A DNA stretch of 64,000 bases. Source: an uncultured Oscillospiraceae bacterium (GTDB lineage: Bacteria > Bacillota > Clostridia > Oscillospirales > Oscillospiraceae). A model generated the notes under the pieces. That model saw only the letters and a program-made list of their open reading frames with translations, had not been told where the DNA came from and ran no database searches. The stretch spans positions 45,378-109,377 of the forward strand of contig CAKTGM010000004.1 in assembly GCA_934561515.1 (NCBI GenBank). The letters are read 5' to 3'. The first letter of the stretch is position 1, and the number at the start of each line of letters is the position of its first letter. Of this stretch, positions 55,748 through 64,000 are shown in pieces. The position numbers were made by a program, and so were the translations under genes.

Positions 55748-58324
55748 TTATTTTTTATAAGGGGTATGGTCGAGCGGCAGGCTGCGCCGGCGCTCCCCGT
55801 CATAGCGGAAATAGGCGTCCGCGATCGCAGGCGCTGTGGGGATGGACGTGATCTCGCCGATGCCGATGGCGCCGTTTGCAAGGTTGAGGCCGGGCTTGTC
55901 GACGACGATGGCCTTGATCTCGGGGATCTGGTTGGCGCGGAAGAGGCCGAGCATCCCATACTTCGCCGTGGGCTTTCCGTGGTCGAGCGGGAACTTCTCC
56001 GTGAGGGCGAAGCCCATGCTCATCACAACGCCGCCCTCGATCTGCCCCTCGCAGGCGAGCGGGTTGATGGCCTTGCCGACGTCGTGCGCGGCGACCATCT
56101 TTTTAATAAGGCCCGTCTCCCGATCGAGAATGCACATCTGCGTGGCGTAGCCGTAAGCCACGTGGCTCACGGGGTTCGGGACGTTCGAGCCGAGCGGGTT
56201 CGTCTTGGCGTAATACTCGCCGTAGAACTCCTGCCCCTTGAGCGCATCAAGCGTCTGATTTTCCATCGCGTCGCGCAGCAGAAGGCAGGCGCGGCGGCAG
56301 GCCTCGCCCGTGATGAGCGTCTGGCGCGAGCCGGAGGTATCGCCGCTGTCGGGCGTGATGAGCGTGCTGTTGCCGTCGTAAACGATGTCGCCCGGCTTGA
56401 GGCGCGCGTTCGTCACGACCATCTGCACGAGCACCGTGCCGAGGCCCTGACCGATGCACGACGCGCCGGTGCGGATGTGGACCTTGCCGTCCTCGCCGAC
56501 GACGAGCTTGCAGCGCCCGTAGTCGGGAAGACCCACGCCGACGCCGGAATTCTTCATCGCGCAGGCAAGGCCGACCGGGTCGCCGTTTTTGACCGCTTCA
56601 TCATAGTAGGGCTTGATGGCCTCAAGCGTTTCGACAAGGCCCGTCTCCGGCCCCACGATCTGGCCGTTGGGCAGCACTTCACCGGGGCGGATGGCGTTGC
56701 GCAGGCGGATCTCCCACGGGGAGATGCCGACAAGGTCGGCCATCTCGTTCAAAAGCGTTTCGGTCGCAAAGCAGGTCTGCGTCACGCCGAAGCCGCGGAA
56801 CGCGCCCGCGGGCGGGTTGTTCGTGTAGTAGGCGTGACCCTCGATCTCAAAGTTTTCGTAGTGGTAAGGGCCTGCCGCGTGCGTACAGGCGCGCTCGAGC
56901 ACCGGGCCGCCGAGGGAAGCGAAGCCGCCCGTGTCGGACACGACCTTCGCCTTGACGCCCTGAATGATGCCGTTTTCGTCGCAGCCCATCGTAAAGTCCA
57001 TCCACATCGGGTGGCGCTTGGGGTGGACGAGGATGGATTCCTGCCGCGAGAGCTTCACCTTCACCGGCACGCGCGCGATGTACGCAAGGAGCGCTGCGTG
57101 GTGCTGCACGGACATATCCTCTTTTCCGCCGAAGCCGCCGCCGACAAGCAGATTCTCCACCTGGCAGCGGGCAAAGTCGACGCCGAGCATCGCCGCGCAC
57201 TCATGCTGGGTGGTGTGCGCGCTCTGGTCGGTGGTAAAGAGCTTGACGCCGCCGTTGTCAAGCGGAATTGCTACACAGCATTCCGGCTCTAAAAAGGCGT
57301 GCTCCGTCCACGGGGTCTCAAACTTTTCGTGTAAAACGTATTTGGAATGTTTGATGGCCTCGTTCGCGTTGCCGCGCGAGACATGTCGGTGCGCCTGCAC
57401 GTTGCCGCGGTTGCCCATGACGACCTCGGGCGCACCGGGGGCCGCCGCCTCCTCCGGACTGTGAACCGCCGGAAGCTCTTCGTAGACGACCTGCACGAGC
57501 TTTTTCGCCTGCTCGAGCGTTTCCTGATCGCGCGCACAGACGAGCGCCACCGCATCGCCGAGGTACTGCGTGATCTCCCCCTCGCCGACGAGCGTGGGCT
57601 GGTCTTTCTGAATATGGCCGACGTTCTGCTGGCCGGGAATGTCCTTCGCCGTCAGCACGCAGACAACGCCGGGAAGCTCCTCCGCCTCCTTCGTGCGGAT
57701 GTAGAGCACGCGGGCGCGCGGGTACTTGCTGCGCACCGCGCCGCCGTAGCACATCCCGTCAACATAAACGTCGTCGGGATATTTCCCGTAGCCCTGCACC
57801 TTTTCGGCAACGTCGATGCGGCGCACGCGCGAGCCGATGCGGAAATCCTGCTCCTGCGCTTCCGGGAGCTTCCCCTCGCGGAAGATCTTCGCGGCAAGCA
57901 GGATGCCGTCGATGATCTTGACATAGCCCGTGCAGCGGCAGATGTTATTGCGGATGGCAAAGGCCGCCTCCTCGCGCGTGGGGTCGGGGTTCTGGTCCAG
58001 AAGCGCCTTGGCCGAAATGACCATGCCGGGGATGCAGAAGCCGCACTGCACCGCCCCCGCCTCGCCAAAGGCATAGGTGTAGACCGCCTTTTCAAAGTCG
58101 GAAAGGCCCTCGACGGTGAGGATCGTCTTCCCCTCGAGCTTATCCGTCTGCGGGATGCAGGCCTTGGTGGGCTTGCCGTCGATGAGCACATGGCAGGTGC
58201 CGCACGCACCCTCGCTGCACCCGTCCTTTACGCTTGTCAGATGGAGCTCATCGCGCAGGAAGCGGATGAGCTTTTGGTTCTTCTCTGCCGTGACCGGCGT
58301 TCCGTTGACAACAAATCCTGCCAT
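55748..58324 (-). CDS. Fused [2Fe-2S]/molybdopterin hydroxylase (xanthine dehydrogenase family)
   Basis: An 858-residue single-chain enzyme. Residues 1-155 hold both [2Fe-2S] domains (GCSEGACGTCHVLIDG with KACIP, then CGFCIPGM and NICRCTGYV). From about 170 the molybdopterin domains follow: VGGGFGGKEDMSVQHHA, GAFRGFGVTQT, and GIGEITSIPTAPAI with the catalytic Glu near the C-terminus. No FAD domain is present, so electrons must leave to a partner. Size and layout match the selenium-dependent molybdenum hydroxylases of purine-fermenting Clostridia, but aldehyde oxidoreductases look alike, so substrate is open. Confidence 0.92.
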   Translation of the reverse strand: MAGFVVNGTPVTAEKNQKLIRFLRDELHLTSVKDGCSEGACGTCHVLIDGKPTKACIPQTDKLEGKTILTVEGLSDFEKAVYTYAFGEAGAVQCGFCIPGMVISAKALLDQNPDPTREEAAFAIRNNICRCTGYVKIIDGILLAAKIFREGKLPEAQEQDFRIGSRVRRIDVAEKVQGYGKYPDDVYVDGMCYGGAVRSKYPRARVLYIRTKEAEELPGVVCVLTAKDIPGQQNVGHIQKDQPTLVGEGEITQYLGDAVALVCARDQETLEQAKKLVQVVYEELPAVHSPEEAAAPGAPEVVMGNRGNVQAHRHVSRGNANEAIKHSKYVLHEKFETPWTEHAFLEPECCVAIPLDNGGVKLFTTDQSAHTTQHECAAMLGVDFARCQVENLLVGGGFGGKEDMSVQHHAALLAYIARVPVKVKLSRQESILVHPKRHPMWMDFTMGCDENGIIQGVKAKVVSDTGGFASLGGPVLERACTHAAGPYHYENFEIEGHAYYTNNPPAGAFRGFGVTQTCFATETLLNEMADLVGISPWEIRLRNAIRPGEVLPNGQIVGPETGLVETLEAIKPYYDEAVKNGDPVGLACAMKNSGVGVGLPDYGRCKLVVGEDGKVHIRTGASCIGQGLGTVLVQMVVTNARLKPGDIVYDGNSTLITPDSGDTSGSRQTLITGEACRRACLLLRDAMENQTLDALKGQEFYGEYYAKTNPLGSNVPNPVSHVAYGYATQMCILDRETGLIKKMVAAHDVGKAINPLACEGQIEGGVVMSMGFALTEKFPLDHGKPTAKYGMLGLFRANQIPEIKAIVVDKPGLNLANGAIGIGEITSIPTAPAIADAYFRYDGERRRSLPLDHTPYKK

Positions 58325-58387
58325 CTCGCACCTCTGTCAATCAAAAATCACATTTATTACAATTATTTTGGTTGCCTAACTAATTTT

Positions 58388-58416
58388 ATTGTACTACAAG
58401 CACAAGCAAGATGCAA
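58388..58416 (-). promoter_or_regulatory. Promoter of the fused hydroxylase-ansA operon
   Basis: Minus strand TTGCAT (58411-58416), 17 bp, TACAAT (58388-58393), 63 bp before the hydroxylase ATG. Confidence 0.7.
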
Positions 58417-58473
58417 CTAAAATTCTAAATCCCGATATTCTATTTTGAAAACTACGCATTTTTCTGCCAGCAC

Positions 58474-58502
58474 TTGACAAATTCCAACGTTCGCGCTAAG
58501 AT
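58474..58502 (+). promoter_or_regulatory. Promoter of the thiT leader
   Basis: TTGACA (58474-58479), 17 bp, TAAGAT (58497-58502); transcription would start right at the TPP riboswitch. Confidence 0.8.
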
Positions 58503-58511
58503 GTCGCCGTA

Positions 58512-58608
58512 CCTGCAAGGGGCGCTGGCGCAAGCCGGCTGTGATGCGGCGTATTGCCGTCGCGGTCCCTCAGACCTGATCCGGGTAATGCCGGCGTAGG
58601 AATGCAAA
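58512..58608 (+). ncRNA. TPP (thiamine pyrophosphate) riboswitch
   Basis: The THI-box core is readable: GGGG-C-GC near 58519, GGCTGTGA (usual CTGAGA) at 58537-58544, CCCTCAGACCTGATCCGGGT (58567-58586) and AATGCCGGCGTAGGAA (58587-58602). P1 is closed by TGCA at 58514-58517 with TGCA at 58603-58606. The next gene is a thiamine transporter, as expected. One base differs from the usual CTGAGA element. Ligand binding should favour the terminator at 58628 and lower thiT expression. Confidence 0.95.
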
Positions 58609-58660
58609 GCAACTCTTGCCAAACTTTGCACCGTGACGTCGACGCCGCGGTGCTTTTTTG
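58604..58660 (+). terminator. Riboswitch-controlled terminator with competing antiterminator
   Basis: GCACCG (58628-58633) pairs with CGGTGC (58648-58653), followed by six T. The alternative stem GCAAAG (58604-58609) with CTTTGC (58624-58629) shares bases with both P1 of the aptamer and the terminator, giving a clear on/off switch. Confidence 0.85.
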
Positions 58661-58706
58661 CGCCGCGGCGCGGACAGGAATCACATTTTTAAGGAGGAAT
58701 CCTACC

Positions 58707-59282
58707 ATGAGCAACACTACCAGCAAGTCCAACACCCGCCGTCTGGCGGAGGGCGGCATCTGCATCGCCCTCGCACTCGTTCTGAGCTACATCAAGATCC
58801 CCATCGGCCTTTCCTTCGGCGGCTTTGGCGGCTCGATCAACCTCGTCATGATCCCGCTGATCCTCTTCGCCGCGCGCTGGGGCGCACCCTGGGGCCTGCT
58901 CGCCGGTTTTGCCTTCGGCACGCTCAAGTATTTCTTTGCCGAGGGCTTCGCTGTGAGCTGGGTCTCCATCATCTTCGACTACTCCTTCGCCTATGCCGCC
59001 GTCGGTCTTGCGGGCGTTCTGCGTGCCAAGGGCAGCAACTACTCCCAGCTCCCCCTCGCCGCGCTCGTCGGCTGCCTCGGCCGCTTCTTCATCCATTTCC
59101 TCTCCGGCGTGACGGTCTATGCCCAGTATATGCCCGAGGAATTCATGGGCATGGCCATGACCTCCCCCATCGCCTATTCCATTCTCTATAACGGCACCTA
59201 TATGCTGCCCAACACCATTCTTGCCGTCGTCATCTGCGCGCTGCTCATCAAGCCCGCGGCAAAGCTCCCCGCAGCGGAATAA
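58707..59282 (+). CDS. thiT: Thiamine transporter ThiT (ECF S-component)
   Basis: A 191-residue membrane protein with six predicted helices, starting at ATG 58707, 8 bp after AAGGAGGA. The layout SFGGFGGSINLVMIPLILFA, RWGAPWGLLAGFAFGTLKYF, and C-terminal MLPNTILAVVICALL matches ThiT/YuaJ. It binds thiamine and works with the shared ECF energising module encoded elsewhere. The TPP riboswitch upstream supports the substrate. The frame is open further upstream through the riboswitch but is not coding there. Confidence 0.94.
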   Translation: MSNTTSKSNTRRLAEGGICIALALVLSYIKIPIGLSFGGFGGSINLVMIPLILFAARWGAPWGLLAGFAFGTLKYFFAEGFAVSWVSIIFDYSFAYAAVGLAGVLRAKGSNYSQLPLAALVGCLGRFFIHFLSGVTVYAQYMPEEFMGMAMTSPIAYSILYNGTYMLPNTILAVVICALLIKPAAKLPAAE

Positions 59283-59310
59283 TCAAAACGCGGCAAGCGC
59301 CCAAAGCAAG

Positions 59311-59349
59311 CAAAACGGACCATCTCGGAAAAGAGATGGTCCGTTTTTT
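59311..59349 (+). terminator. Terminator of thiT
   Basis: A 15-bp stem, ACGGACCATCTC/GAGATGGTCCGT extended by A/T pairs, with six-nt loop and seven T. It may also act on the minus-strand gene that ends at 59373. Confidence 0.92.
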
Positions 59350-59372
59350 TATCTTGCGCGGGGCGCAGCGTC

Positions 59373-60557
59373 TCACTTCTTGCGCTCAATGAGCTTCTGG
59401 TACTGCTCGGATATCCTGCGGCGCAGGTTTTCTAGCTCGCGTCCGCCCTCCTCCTGCGTGTCGAGGACGAAGTTCTTTGTGCCGAGGCGAAAGAATATCT
59501 TGAACATCTCGCTCACCATGCGGCGGCTCTCGCGGTCGAGGTTTTTATAGGTCTTGAGCATGGCGGACGCGCTCTTGAGCTTTTCCTCGTTGAGCTCGCT
59601 GAGCGTTTTCGCGCCCGTTGCGGTAAAGACGCTGTAGAGCGCCTCGGCCAGCGCCTCGCGCTGCTGGCTGTTGAGCGAATCCGCCCAGGATGAGAGCGCC
59701 TCGTCCACGAGCTTTCCCTCGCGGGAGAAATCGTCCAGATGGACAAACTGCGTGCCCTTGACCTGCCATGAAAAGCCGTCGTGCTGGTAGATCCCTTCGT
59801 AGGTCGAATAGACGACCTGATAGTGCTTTTCATGTTCCATGAGCATCCCCACGACGGAGGCCTGCGGCAGAACCGTGTGGATGCGGCCCGCGATGCGCTT
59901 GTGGCCCGGCGTTTCGCTGATGTCCCAGACGAAGCCGGGGCCGTCGTTGTTGTGCACGGCGACGATGCGCTCCTGAATGTCGCCGCTGCTTTTTGCGGCG
60001 CTGTAGACGGCGAGATTGCCGCCCTTGGAATGTCCGCCGATGCGGATGGTCTTCTCCGGGTACTGCCGCGCGATGCGCGCGACATAGTCGACCGCCTGCT
60101 TCTGCGAGGGGATCTCTTCAAGAAAGCTCATGTTGAGGTCTTCCTTCCAGCCGATGATCGTATCGTCCGTGCCGCGGAAGGAGATATAGATGCTGCCGTT
60201 GCCAAGGTCGATCGTCAGCGCCGAGAACTGCTCTTCCACCTCGTCGTCAAGAAGCGCTTCGTAGCCGTTGAGGGTCATGCCGCAAAAGCGCGGGCTCGCC
60301 ATCAGCTTTCTGAGCATCTGGGAGATGCCGTCCGGCACAAGAACGCCCATGTCGACGTCGCGTCCGCCGTGGCGGGCGAAGAACGCCTCCGCCGCTTCAT
60401 TCAGTTTAACGCCGCGCCCGACTTCCGGCGGCGGCACGATGCCCTCAAAATCGACAAAGCTCAGCTCCGCGAGGATGAGCGCGTCCACCTCGTTGAAGGG
60501 AGACACCGCGAGCGTCAGATCGCCGCGCCAGTCAAGATAATCCATCAGATTTGCCAT
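59373..60557 (-). CDS. DUF2974 (Mbeg1-like) alpha/beta hydrolase-fold protein
   Basis: A 394-residue protein beginning MANLMDYLDWRGDLTL at 60557 with AGGAGGG upstream. It has a lipase-like fold: the nucleophile elbow GGHSKGGNLAVYSA (about 185-198) with Ser in GHSKG, and NNDGPGFVWDISETPG after it, containing a possible catalytic Asp. No signal peptide. It matches DUF2974 (Mbeg1-like), widespread in Firmicutes and of unknown substrate. Its first 26 bases overlap the end of cca, so it is probably co-transcribed. Confidence 0.88.
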   Translation of the reverse strand: MANLMDYLDWRGDLTLAVSPFNEVDALILAELSFVDFEGIVPPPEVGRGVKLNEAAEAFFARHGGRDVDMGVLVPDGISQMLRKLMASPRFCGMTLNGYEALLDDEVEEQFSALTIDLGNGSIYISFRGTDDTIIGWKEDLNMSFLEEIPSQKQAVDYVARIARQYPEKTIRIGGHSKGGNLAVYSAAKSSGDIQERIVAVHNNDGPGFVWDISETPGHKRIAGRIHTVLPQASVVGMLMEHEKHYQVVYSTYEGIYQHDGFSWQVKGTQFVHLDDFSREGKLVDEALSSWADSLNSQQREALAEALYSVFTATGAKTLSELNEEKLKSASAMLKTYKNLDRESRRMVSEMFKIFFRLGTKNFVLDTQEEGGRELENLRRRISEQYQKLIERKK

Positions 60558-61941
60558 TCGTACCCTCCTGTTTGCTCTGTTTGTTTGCCTTTTGTATCGT
60601 ATGGCGCGCAAAGCCGCTGCGCCACAGGCGCTGCGCGCGCTTACTAAGCGCTTCGCGCGTATTTTCGAGCTTTTCCGCCGCGACCTCGTCGAGCAGCCGC
60701 GCGAGCACCGCGCCGATCTCGCGCCCGCGATAGCCGAGGGCGGCAAGCTCCTCCCCGCCGAGCGCAAGCTCGTGCACCGAGCAGCAGGCGTTTTCAGCAG
60801 CGAGCGCGTCATAGACCGCCTGCGCCGCCTGCCACGGCTGCCGCGCAAGGCTCGGCCCGTCCGGTGTCTTGGCGGCGTTGTCGGCGTACTTGGTCAAAAG
60901 GAGATCCGCCGTCACTTCTCTGCCGCGCTTCGCCATCTCGCGGTGGATCGCCGCGCGCTCGGGCGGAAAGAGATCGTCAAAGCACGCAAGCCGCGCGCGC
61001 ACGCCGTCGCGCAGCGCCTTTTCAAAGTGCAGCCGCGCCATGATCTCCTCCGCCATCTGTGCCGAGCGCGCCGTGTGGCCGTAGAAGTGGCCGACGAGCT
61101 GCGCGTCGAGCGTCATGCACTCCGGCTTTCCGAGATCGTGGAAGAGCATCGTCCAGCGGAGCACCTGCTTTGGCGGCACGGCGGCAACGGCGCGCGCCGT
61201 ATGCTCCCAGATGTCGAAGCTGTGGTGGGGGTTGCGCTGGTCAAAGCCCACGCAGGGTAATATCTCCGGGATGGGCACGCCGAGGACATCGGGAAAGCCT
61301 CGCAGCGTCTCGGCGACGTTTTCGCCGAGCAGGAGCTTGTTGAGCTCTGCGTACACGCGCTCGTGAGCGACGTGAGAGAGCAGCGAGCGCGCCTCATGCG
61401 CGGCGCGGGCGGTCGCTTCCTCTGCGGAAAAGCCGAGCACCGAGCAAAAGCGCACAAGGCGCAGAATGCGCAGCGCGTCCTCTTCAAAGCGGCGCTTCGG
61501 CTCGCCGACGCAGCGGAGAACCCCTGCTTTCAGGTCCGCCTGTCCGCCGAAAGGATCGACGAGCGCGCCGGAGGGTGCAAGCGCGATGGCGTTGACCGTG
61601 AAATCGCGCCGGGCAAGGTCTTCTTCAATGCTCGTGCCGAAGGTGACGGAATCGGGGTGGCGGTTGTCCCGGTACGCCCCGTCGCGCCGCATGGTGGTCA
61701 GCTCAATGGGCATTCCCCCGCTCACGACCGTCACCGTGCCGTGAGCAAGGCCCGTCGGGTGCGCACGCTCGCCGAAGATGCGCAGCACCTCCTGCGGCGG
61801 GGCGTCGGAGGTCATGTCGTAGTCGTTCGGCGCACGGCCGCGCAGCATCTCGCGCACGCAGCCGCCGACAAGGTAGGGCGAATACCCCGCGCTTTGCAGC
61901 GTCTGAATGACGCTTCTGACTTCTTTCGGCAAAAAGGCCAT
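60532..61941 (-). CDS. cca: CCA tRNA nucleotidyltransferase
   Basis: A 469-residue class II CCA-adding enzyme. The head domain has LVGGCVREMLRGRAPNDYDMTS (about 24-45) with the DxD metal motif in DYDMT, RRDFTVNAIA, and EEDALRILRLVRF. A C-terminal HD domain contains LFHDLGKPEC (about 265-274). It adds or repairs the 3' CCA of tRNAs. The start at 61941 follows GGAGG; the frame remains open upstream through murC's antisense strand, which is not coding. Confidence 0.95.
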   Translation of the reverse strand: MAFLPKEVRSVIQTLQSAGYSPYLVGGCVREMLRGRAPNDYDMTSDAPPQEVLRIFGERAHPTGLAHGTVTVVSGGMPIELTTMRRDGAYRDNRHPDSVTFGTSIEEDLARRDFTVNAIALAPSGALVDPFGGQADLKAGVLRCVGEPKRRFEEDALRILRLVRFCSVLGFSAEEATARAAHEARSLLSHVAHERVYAELNKLLLGENVAETLRGFPDVLGVPIPEILPCVGFDQRNPHHSFDIWEHTARAVAAVPPKQVLRWTMLFHDLGKPECMTLDAQLVGHFYGHTARSAQMAEEIMARLHFEKALRDGVRARLACFDDLFPPERAAIHREMAKRGREVTADLLLTKYADNAAKTPDGPSLARQPWQAAQAVYDALAAENACCSVHELALGGEELAALGYRGREIGAVLARLLDEVAAEKLENTREALSKRAQRLWRSGFARHTIQKANKQSKQEGTNGKSDGLS

Positions 61942-61972
61942 CGTTTCCTCCGCAAAAATCGTGTTTTTAGGA

Positions 61973-62001
61973 TTGCACTCCGTTCTTTCGTATATTATAA
62001 T
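61973..62001 (+). promoter_or_regulatory. Promoter of murC
   Basis: TTGCAC (61973-61978), 17 bp, TATAAT (61996-62001), 57 bp before the murC ATG. Confidence 0.75.
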
Positions 62002-62058
62002 AGAAAATCTGTAAAAAGTAAATCTCCTGTGCATCGCACAAGGAAAGGATTTGATACC

Positions 62059-63450
62059 ATGAGTAACCAGCAGGACATTTTCTCCTATCTCGTCCCCGGA
62101 AAGTGCGCGCATCTTGCGGGCATCGGCGGCGTTTCGATGAGCCCGCTTGCCGAAGTGCTGCACGGCATGGGGCTTAAGGTGCAGGGCAGCGACATGAACG
62201 GCGGCCCCGCCGTCGAGCATCTGCGCTCGCTCGGCATCCCCGTTGCCATCGGTCACGCGGCGGACAATCTCGGCGAGTGTGACTTTGTCATCCGTACCGC
62301 CGCCATCCACGACGACAACCCCGAGATCTCCGGCGCGGTGACGCGCGGCATCCCCGTTTTTGAGCGTGCGCAGGCCTGGGGCGCGATCATGAAGGGCTAC
62401 AAGAACGCTCTCTGCATCTCCGGCACGCACGGCAAGACGACCACCACCAGCATGGCAACGCACATCTTCATGGCCGCGCAGAAGGACCCGACCGTGATGA
62501 TCGGCGGCACCTTGCAGCTGCTGCACGCGGGCTATCGCGTCGGCAAGGGCGACACGATCATCGCCGAGAGCTGCGAATACTGCAACTCGTTTCTGAGCTT
62601 CTTCCCCACCGTGGCGGTCATTCTGAACGTGGAGGCCGACCACCTCGACTTTTTCAAGGATCTTGCCGACGTGGAGCATTCCTTCCGCCGCTTCGCTGAG
62701 CTCGTCCCCATCGGAGGCCACGTGGTCGCCAACATGGACGATCAGGGCGCGAAAGACGCGCTCAAGGATATCTCCCAGCCCGTTTTCTGGTTCAGCTACG
62801 ACGATCCCGCCGCGCAGTGCCGCGCGGAGAACATCGTCTGGACGGACGGCCTGCCGAGCTTTGATATCTATATCCGCGGCAGCTACTATGCGCACGTTTC
62901 GCTGCGCGTGGGCGGGCGGCACAACGTAATGAACGCGCTCGCCGCGGCGAGCAGCGCCTACCTTCTCGGCATCAGCGGCGAGGCCGTTGGCCTCGGCCTT
63001 GCGACCTTTACCGGCGCGGGCCGCCGCTTTGAGTACAAGGGAAGCTTCCACGGCGCGGACGTCTACGACGATTATGCCCATCACCCCGGCGAGCTGCACG
63101 CGCTGCTCGAAATGGCGAAGACCCTGCCCTACAAGCGCATCATCTGCGCCTTCCAGCCCCACACCTACACGCGCACGAAGGCTCTGTTCAACGACTTTGT
63201 CAAGGAGCTTCTCGTGCCCGACGTGGTCGTGCTGGCGGAGATCTTTGCCGCGCGCGAGCAGAATACCATCGGCATCTCCTCGATGGACCTCTGCCGTGAG
63301 ATCCCCGGCTCTGTCTACTGTCCCACGCTCGATAAGGTGACCGCTGCGCTCGCGCGCATCGCCTGCCCGGGCGACCTCATCCTCACCGTCGGCGCGGGCG
63401 ACATTTACAAAGCCGGCGAAAAACTGCTCAAAGAGAAAGAAGGGGCATAA
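62059..63450 (+). CDS. murC: UDP-N-acetylmuramate--L-alanine ligase
   Basis: A 463-residue Mur ligase. The N-terminal Rossmann domain starts LAGIGGVSMSPLAEVLH (about 19-35). The P-loop is ISGTHGKTTTTSM (about 120-132), then AESCEYCNSFL, the Mg-binding NVEADHLDFF, and RVGGRHNVMNALAA. The C-terminal domain has VYDDYAHHPGELHA and FQPHTYTRTK. It adds L-Ala to UDP-MurNAc. AAAGGA precedes the ATG. The short spacing to the next gene suggests one transcript. Confidence 0.96.
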   Translation: MSNQQDIFSYLVPGKCAHLAGIGGVSMSPLAEVLHGMGLKVQGSDMNGGPAVEHLRSLGIPVAIGHAADNLGECDFVIRTAAIHDDNPEISGAVTRGIPVFERAQAWGAIMKGYKNALCISGTHGKTTTTSMATHIFMAAQKDPTVMIGGTLQLLHAGYRVGKGDTIIAESCEYCNSFLSFFPTVAVILNVEADHLDFFKDLADVEHSFRRFAELVPIGGHVVANMDDQGAKDALKDISQPVFWFSYDDPAAQCRAENIVWTDGLPSFDIYIRGSYYAHVSLRVGGRHNVMNALAAASSAYLLGISGEAVGLGLATFTGAGRRFEYKGSFHGADVYDDYAHHPGELHALLEMAKTLPYKRIICAFQPHTYTRTKALFNDFVKELLVPDVVVLAEIFAAREQNTIGISSMDLCREIPGSVYCPTLDKVTAALARIACPGDLILTVGAGDIYKAGEKLLKEKEGA

Positions 63451-63452
63451 AT

Positions 63453-63986
63453 ATGCTGGTATCCCCGTTCTACAGCACCGCGCCCGAGCACGCCTCCGAG
63501 CGCGCGATGGCAAGCTACGCGCTGCTTGATTCCCTGCACATCCCCTATCAGCGCATCGAGCACGAAAAGGCGGAGACCATGGAGGTCTGCGCCGCCGTGT
63601 CGGACGCGCTGGGCGTTCGCATCTGCAAGAATCTCTTCCTCTGCAACCGCCAGCAGACGAGCTTTTACCTGCTCACCATGCCCGAGGACAAGCCCTTTCA
63701 TACCAAGGACCTGAGCCATCAGATCGGCTCGTCGCGCCTTTCGTTTGCGCCGCCGGAAAAGATGGAGGAGCTGCTGGGCTGCTCGCCCGGCTCCGCAAGC
63801 GTGCTGGGGCTGCGCAACGACAGCGGCAGCGCCATCCGCCTTGTCATGGACCGGGACGTGTACACCGCGCCGTATTTTGCCTGCCACCCCTGCGACAACA
63901 CGCAGAGCCTCAAGTTCAAGACCGAGGATCTGCTGAATGTGCTGCTGCCAAAGCTCGGGCACGAGCCGATCATCGTGGAGCTGTAA
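63453..63986 (+). CDS. YbaK/ProXp-type aminoacyl-tRNA deacylase domain protein
   Basis: A 177-residue single-domain protein of the YbaK/aa-tRNA editing superfamily, closest in pattern to PrdX/ProXp-ala: LLDSLHIPYQRIEHEKAETM (about 24-43), LGVRICKNLFLCNRQQTSFYLL with the conserved Lys, and SPGSASVLGLRND (about 112-124). Members hydrolyse mischarged Ala-tRNA(Pro) or similar. The gene starts 2 bp after murC, with GAAGGGG as ribosome site. It ends 14 bp before the window edge. Confidence 0.92.
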   Translation: MLVSPFYSTAPEHASERAMASYALLDSLHIPYQRIEHEKAETMEVCAAVSDALGVRICKNLFLCNRQQTSFYLLTMPEDKPFHTKDLSHQIGSSRLSFAPPEKMEELLGCSPGSASVLGLRNDSGSAIRLVMDRDVYTAPYFACHPCDNTQSLKFKTEDLLNVLLPKLGHEPIIVEL

Positions 63987-64000
63987 GGGAGAATACGCAA

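Noticed and set aside
61942..63513. Upstream extension of the cca frame to 63513
   Set aside because: This part is antisense to murC, lies beyond the murC promoter, and CCA-enzyme homology starts exactly at 61941.
1..64000. CRISPR arrays, tRNA or rRNA genes, insertion sequences of DDE type
   Set aside because: No regularly spaced direct repeats of CRISPR size, no cloverleaf with CCA-type 3' end, no rRNA segments and no DDE transposase were seen on either strand.

Overview
The window is about 64 kb of GC-rich chromosome from a spore-forming, low-redundancy Clostridia genome, most like the Oscillospiraceae (Oscillibacter/Dysosmobacter-type gut bacteria). The pointers are a spoIIIA operon, both PolC and DnaE replicative polymerases, HPr kinase, WhiA, DUF4364, strong AGGAGG ribosome sites, and TTGACA/TATAAT promoters with 17-bp spacers. 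Family assignment is an inference; no rRNA or tRNA is present to fix it.

Layout. 1-1.9 kb: start of the spoIIIA sporulation operon (minus). 2.0-3.7 kb: a cysteine-rich clostridial protein (minus) and DUF4364 (plus). 3.8-11.0 kb: hprK-murB-rapZ-whiA-dnaE (minus). 11.2-16.7 kb: rpmB (plus), a coupled NUDIX/GNAT pair (minus) headed by a cluster of palindromes, der-plsY-gpsA (minus), and DUF177-rpmF (minus). 16.9-24.3 kb: an RluA-type pseudouridine synthase, then a plus-strand operon of an XRE-cupin regulator, potA, potB, a potC-potD fusion, a thioesterase and a radical SAM protein. The PotA protein carries an unusual beta-rich duplicated insert in its TOBE region.

24.5-38.1 kb: a 13.5-kb integrative mobilizable element of the Tn4451/TnpX type, inserted in frame in the middle of an XRE-TPR regulator gene, whose two halves flank it. 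It carries a two-component system plus FtsX-type ABC transporter as cargo (AT-rich, minus strand), and a plus-strand backbone: excisionase-like protein, small conserved protein, DUF3847, MobA/MobL relaxase, CHC2 primase-like protein, VapE-like helicase, TnpW and the large serine recombinase. It has no type IV secretion genes. Three non-coding parts are readable: an RSF1010-like oriT core with hairpin on the minus strand at about 31.75 kb; eight GGTTGAC heptamers (six direct, two inverted) between the VapE gene and tnpW that look like a replication origin; and paired 11-bp-phased TCACA repeats in front of both the response regulator and the ABC genes.

39.1-50.1 kb: the long minus-strand operon pyrH-frr-uppS-cdsA-dxr-rseP-ispG-polC and a cytidylate-kinase-like gene. 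50.2-58.3 kb: molybdenum hydroxylase region, with a three-subunit xanthine-dehydrogenase-type enzyme, a MocA/YgfJ-like cofactor nucleotidyltransferase, L-asparaginase, and a second, fused Fe-S/molybdopterin hydroxylase. 58.4-59.4 kb: TPP riboswitch with terminator controlling thiT. 59.4-64 kb: DUF2974 hydrolase-like protein and CCA-adding enzyme (minus), then murC and a YbaK/ProXp-type deacylase (plus).

Most of the window is housekeeping. The parts that merit a second look are the mobilizable element and its cis-acting sites, the relaxase that appears to start on an AUA codon, the PotA insert, and the palindrome cluster before the NUDIX gene.
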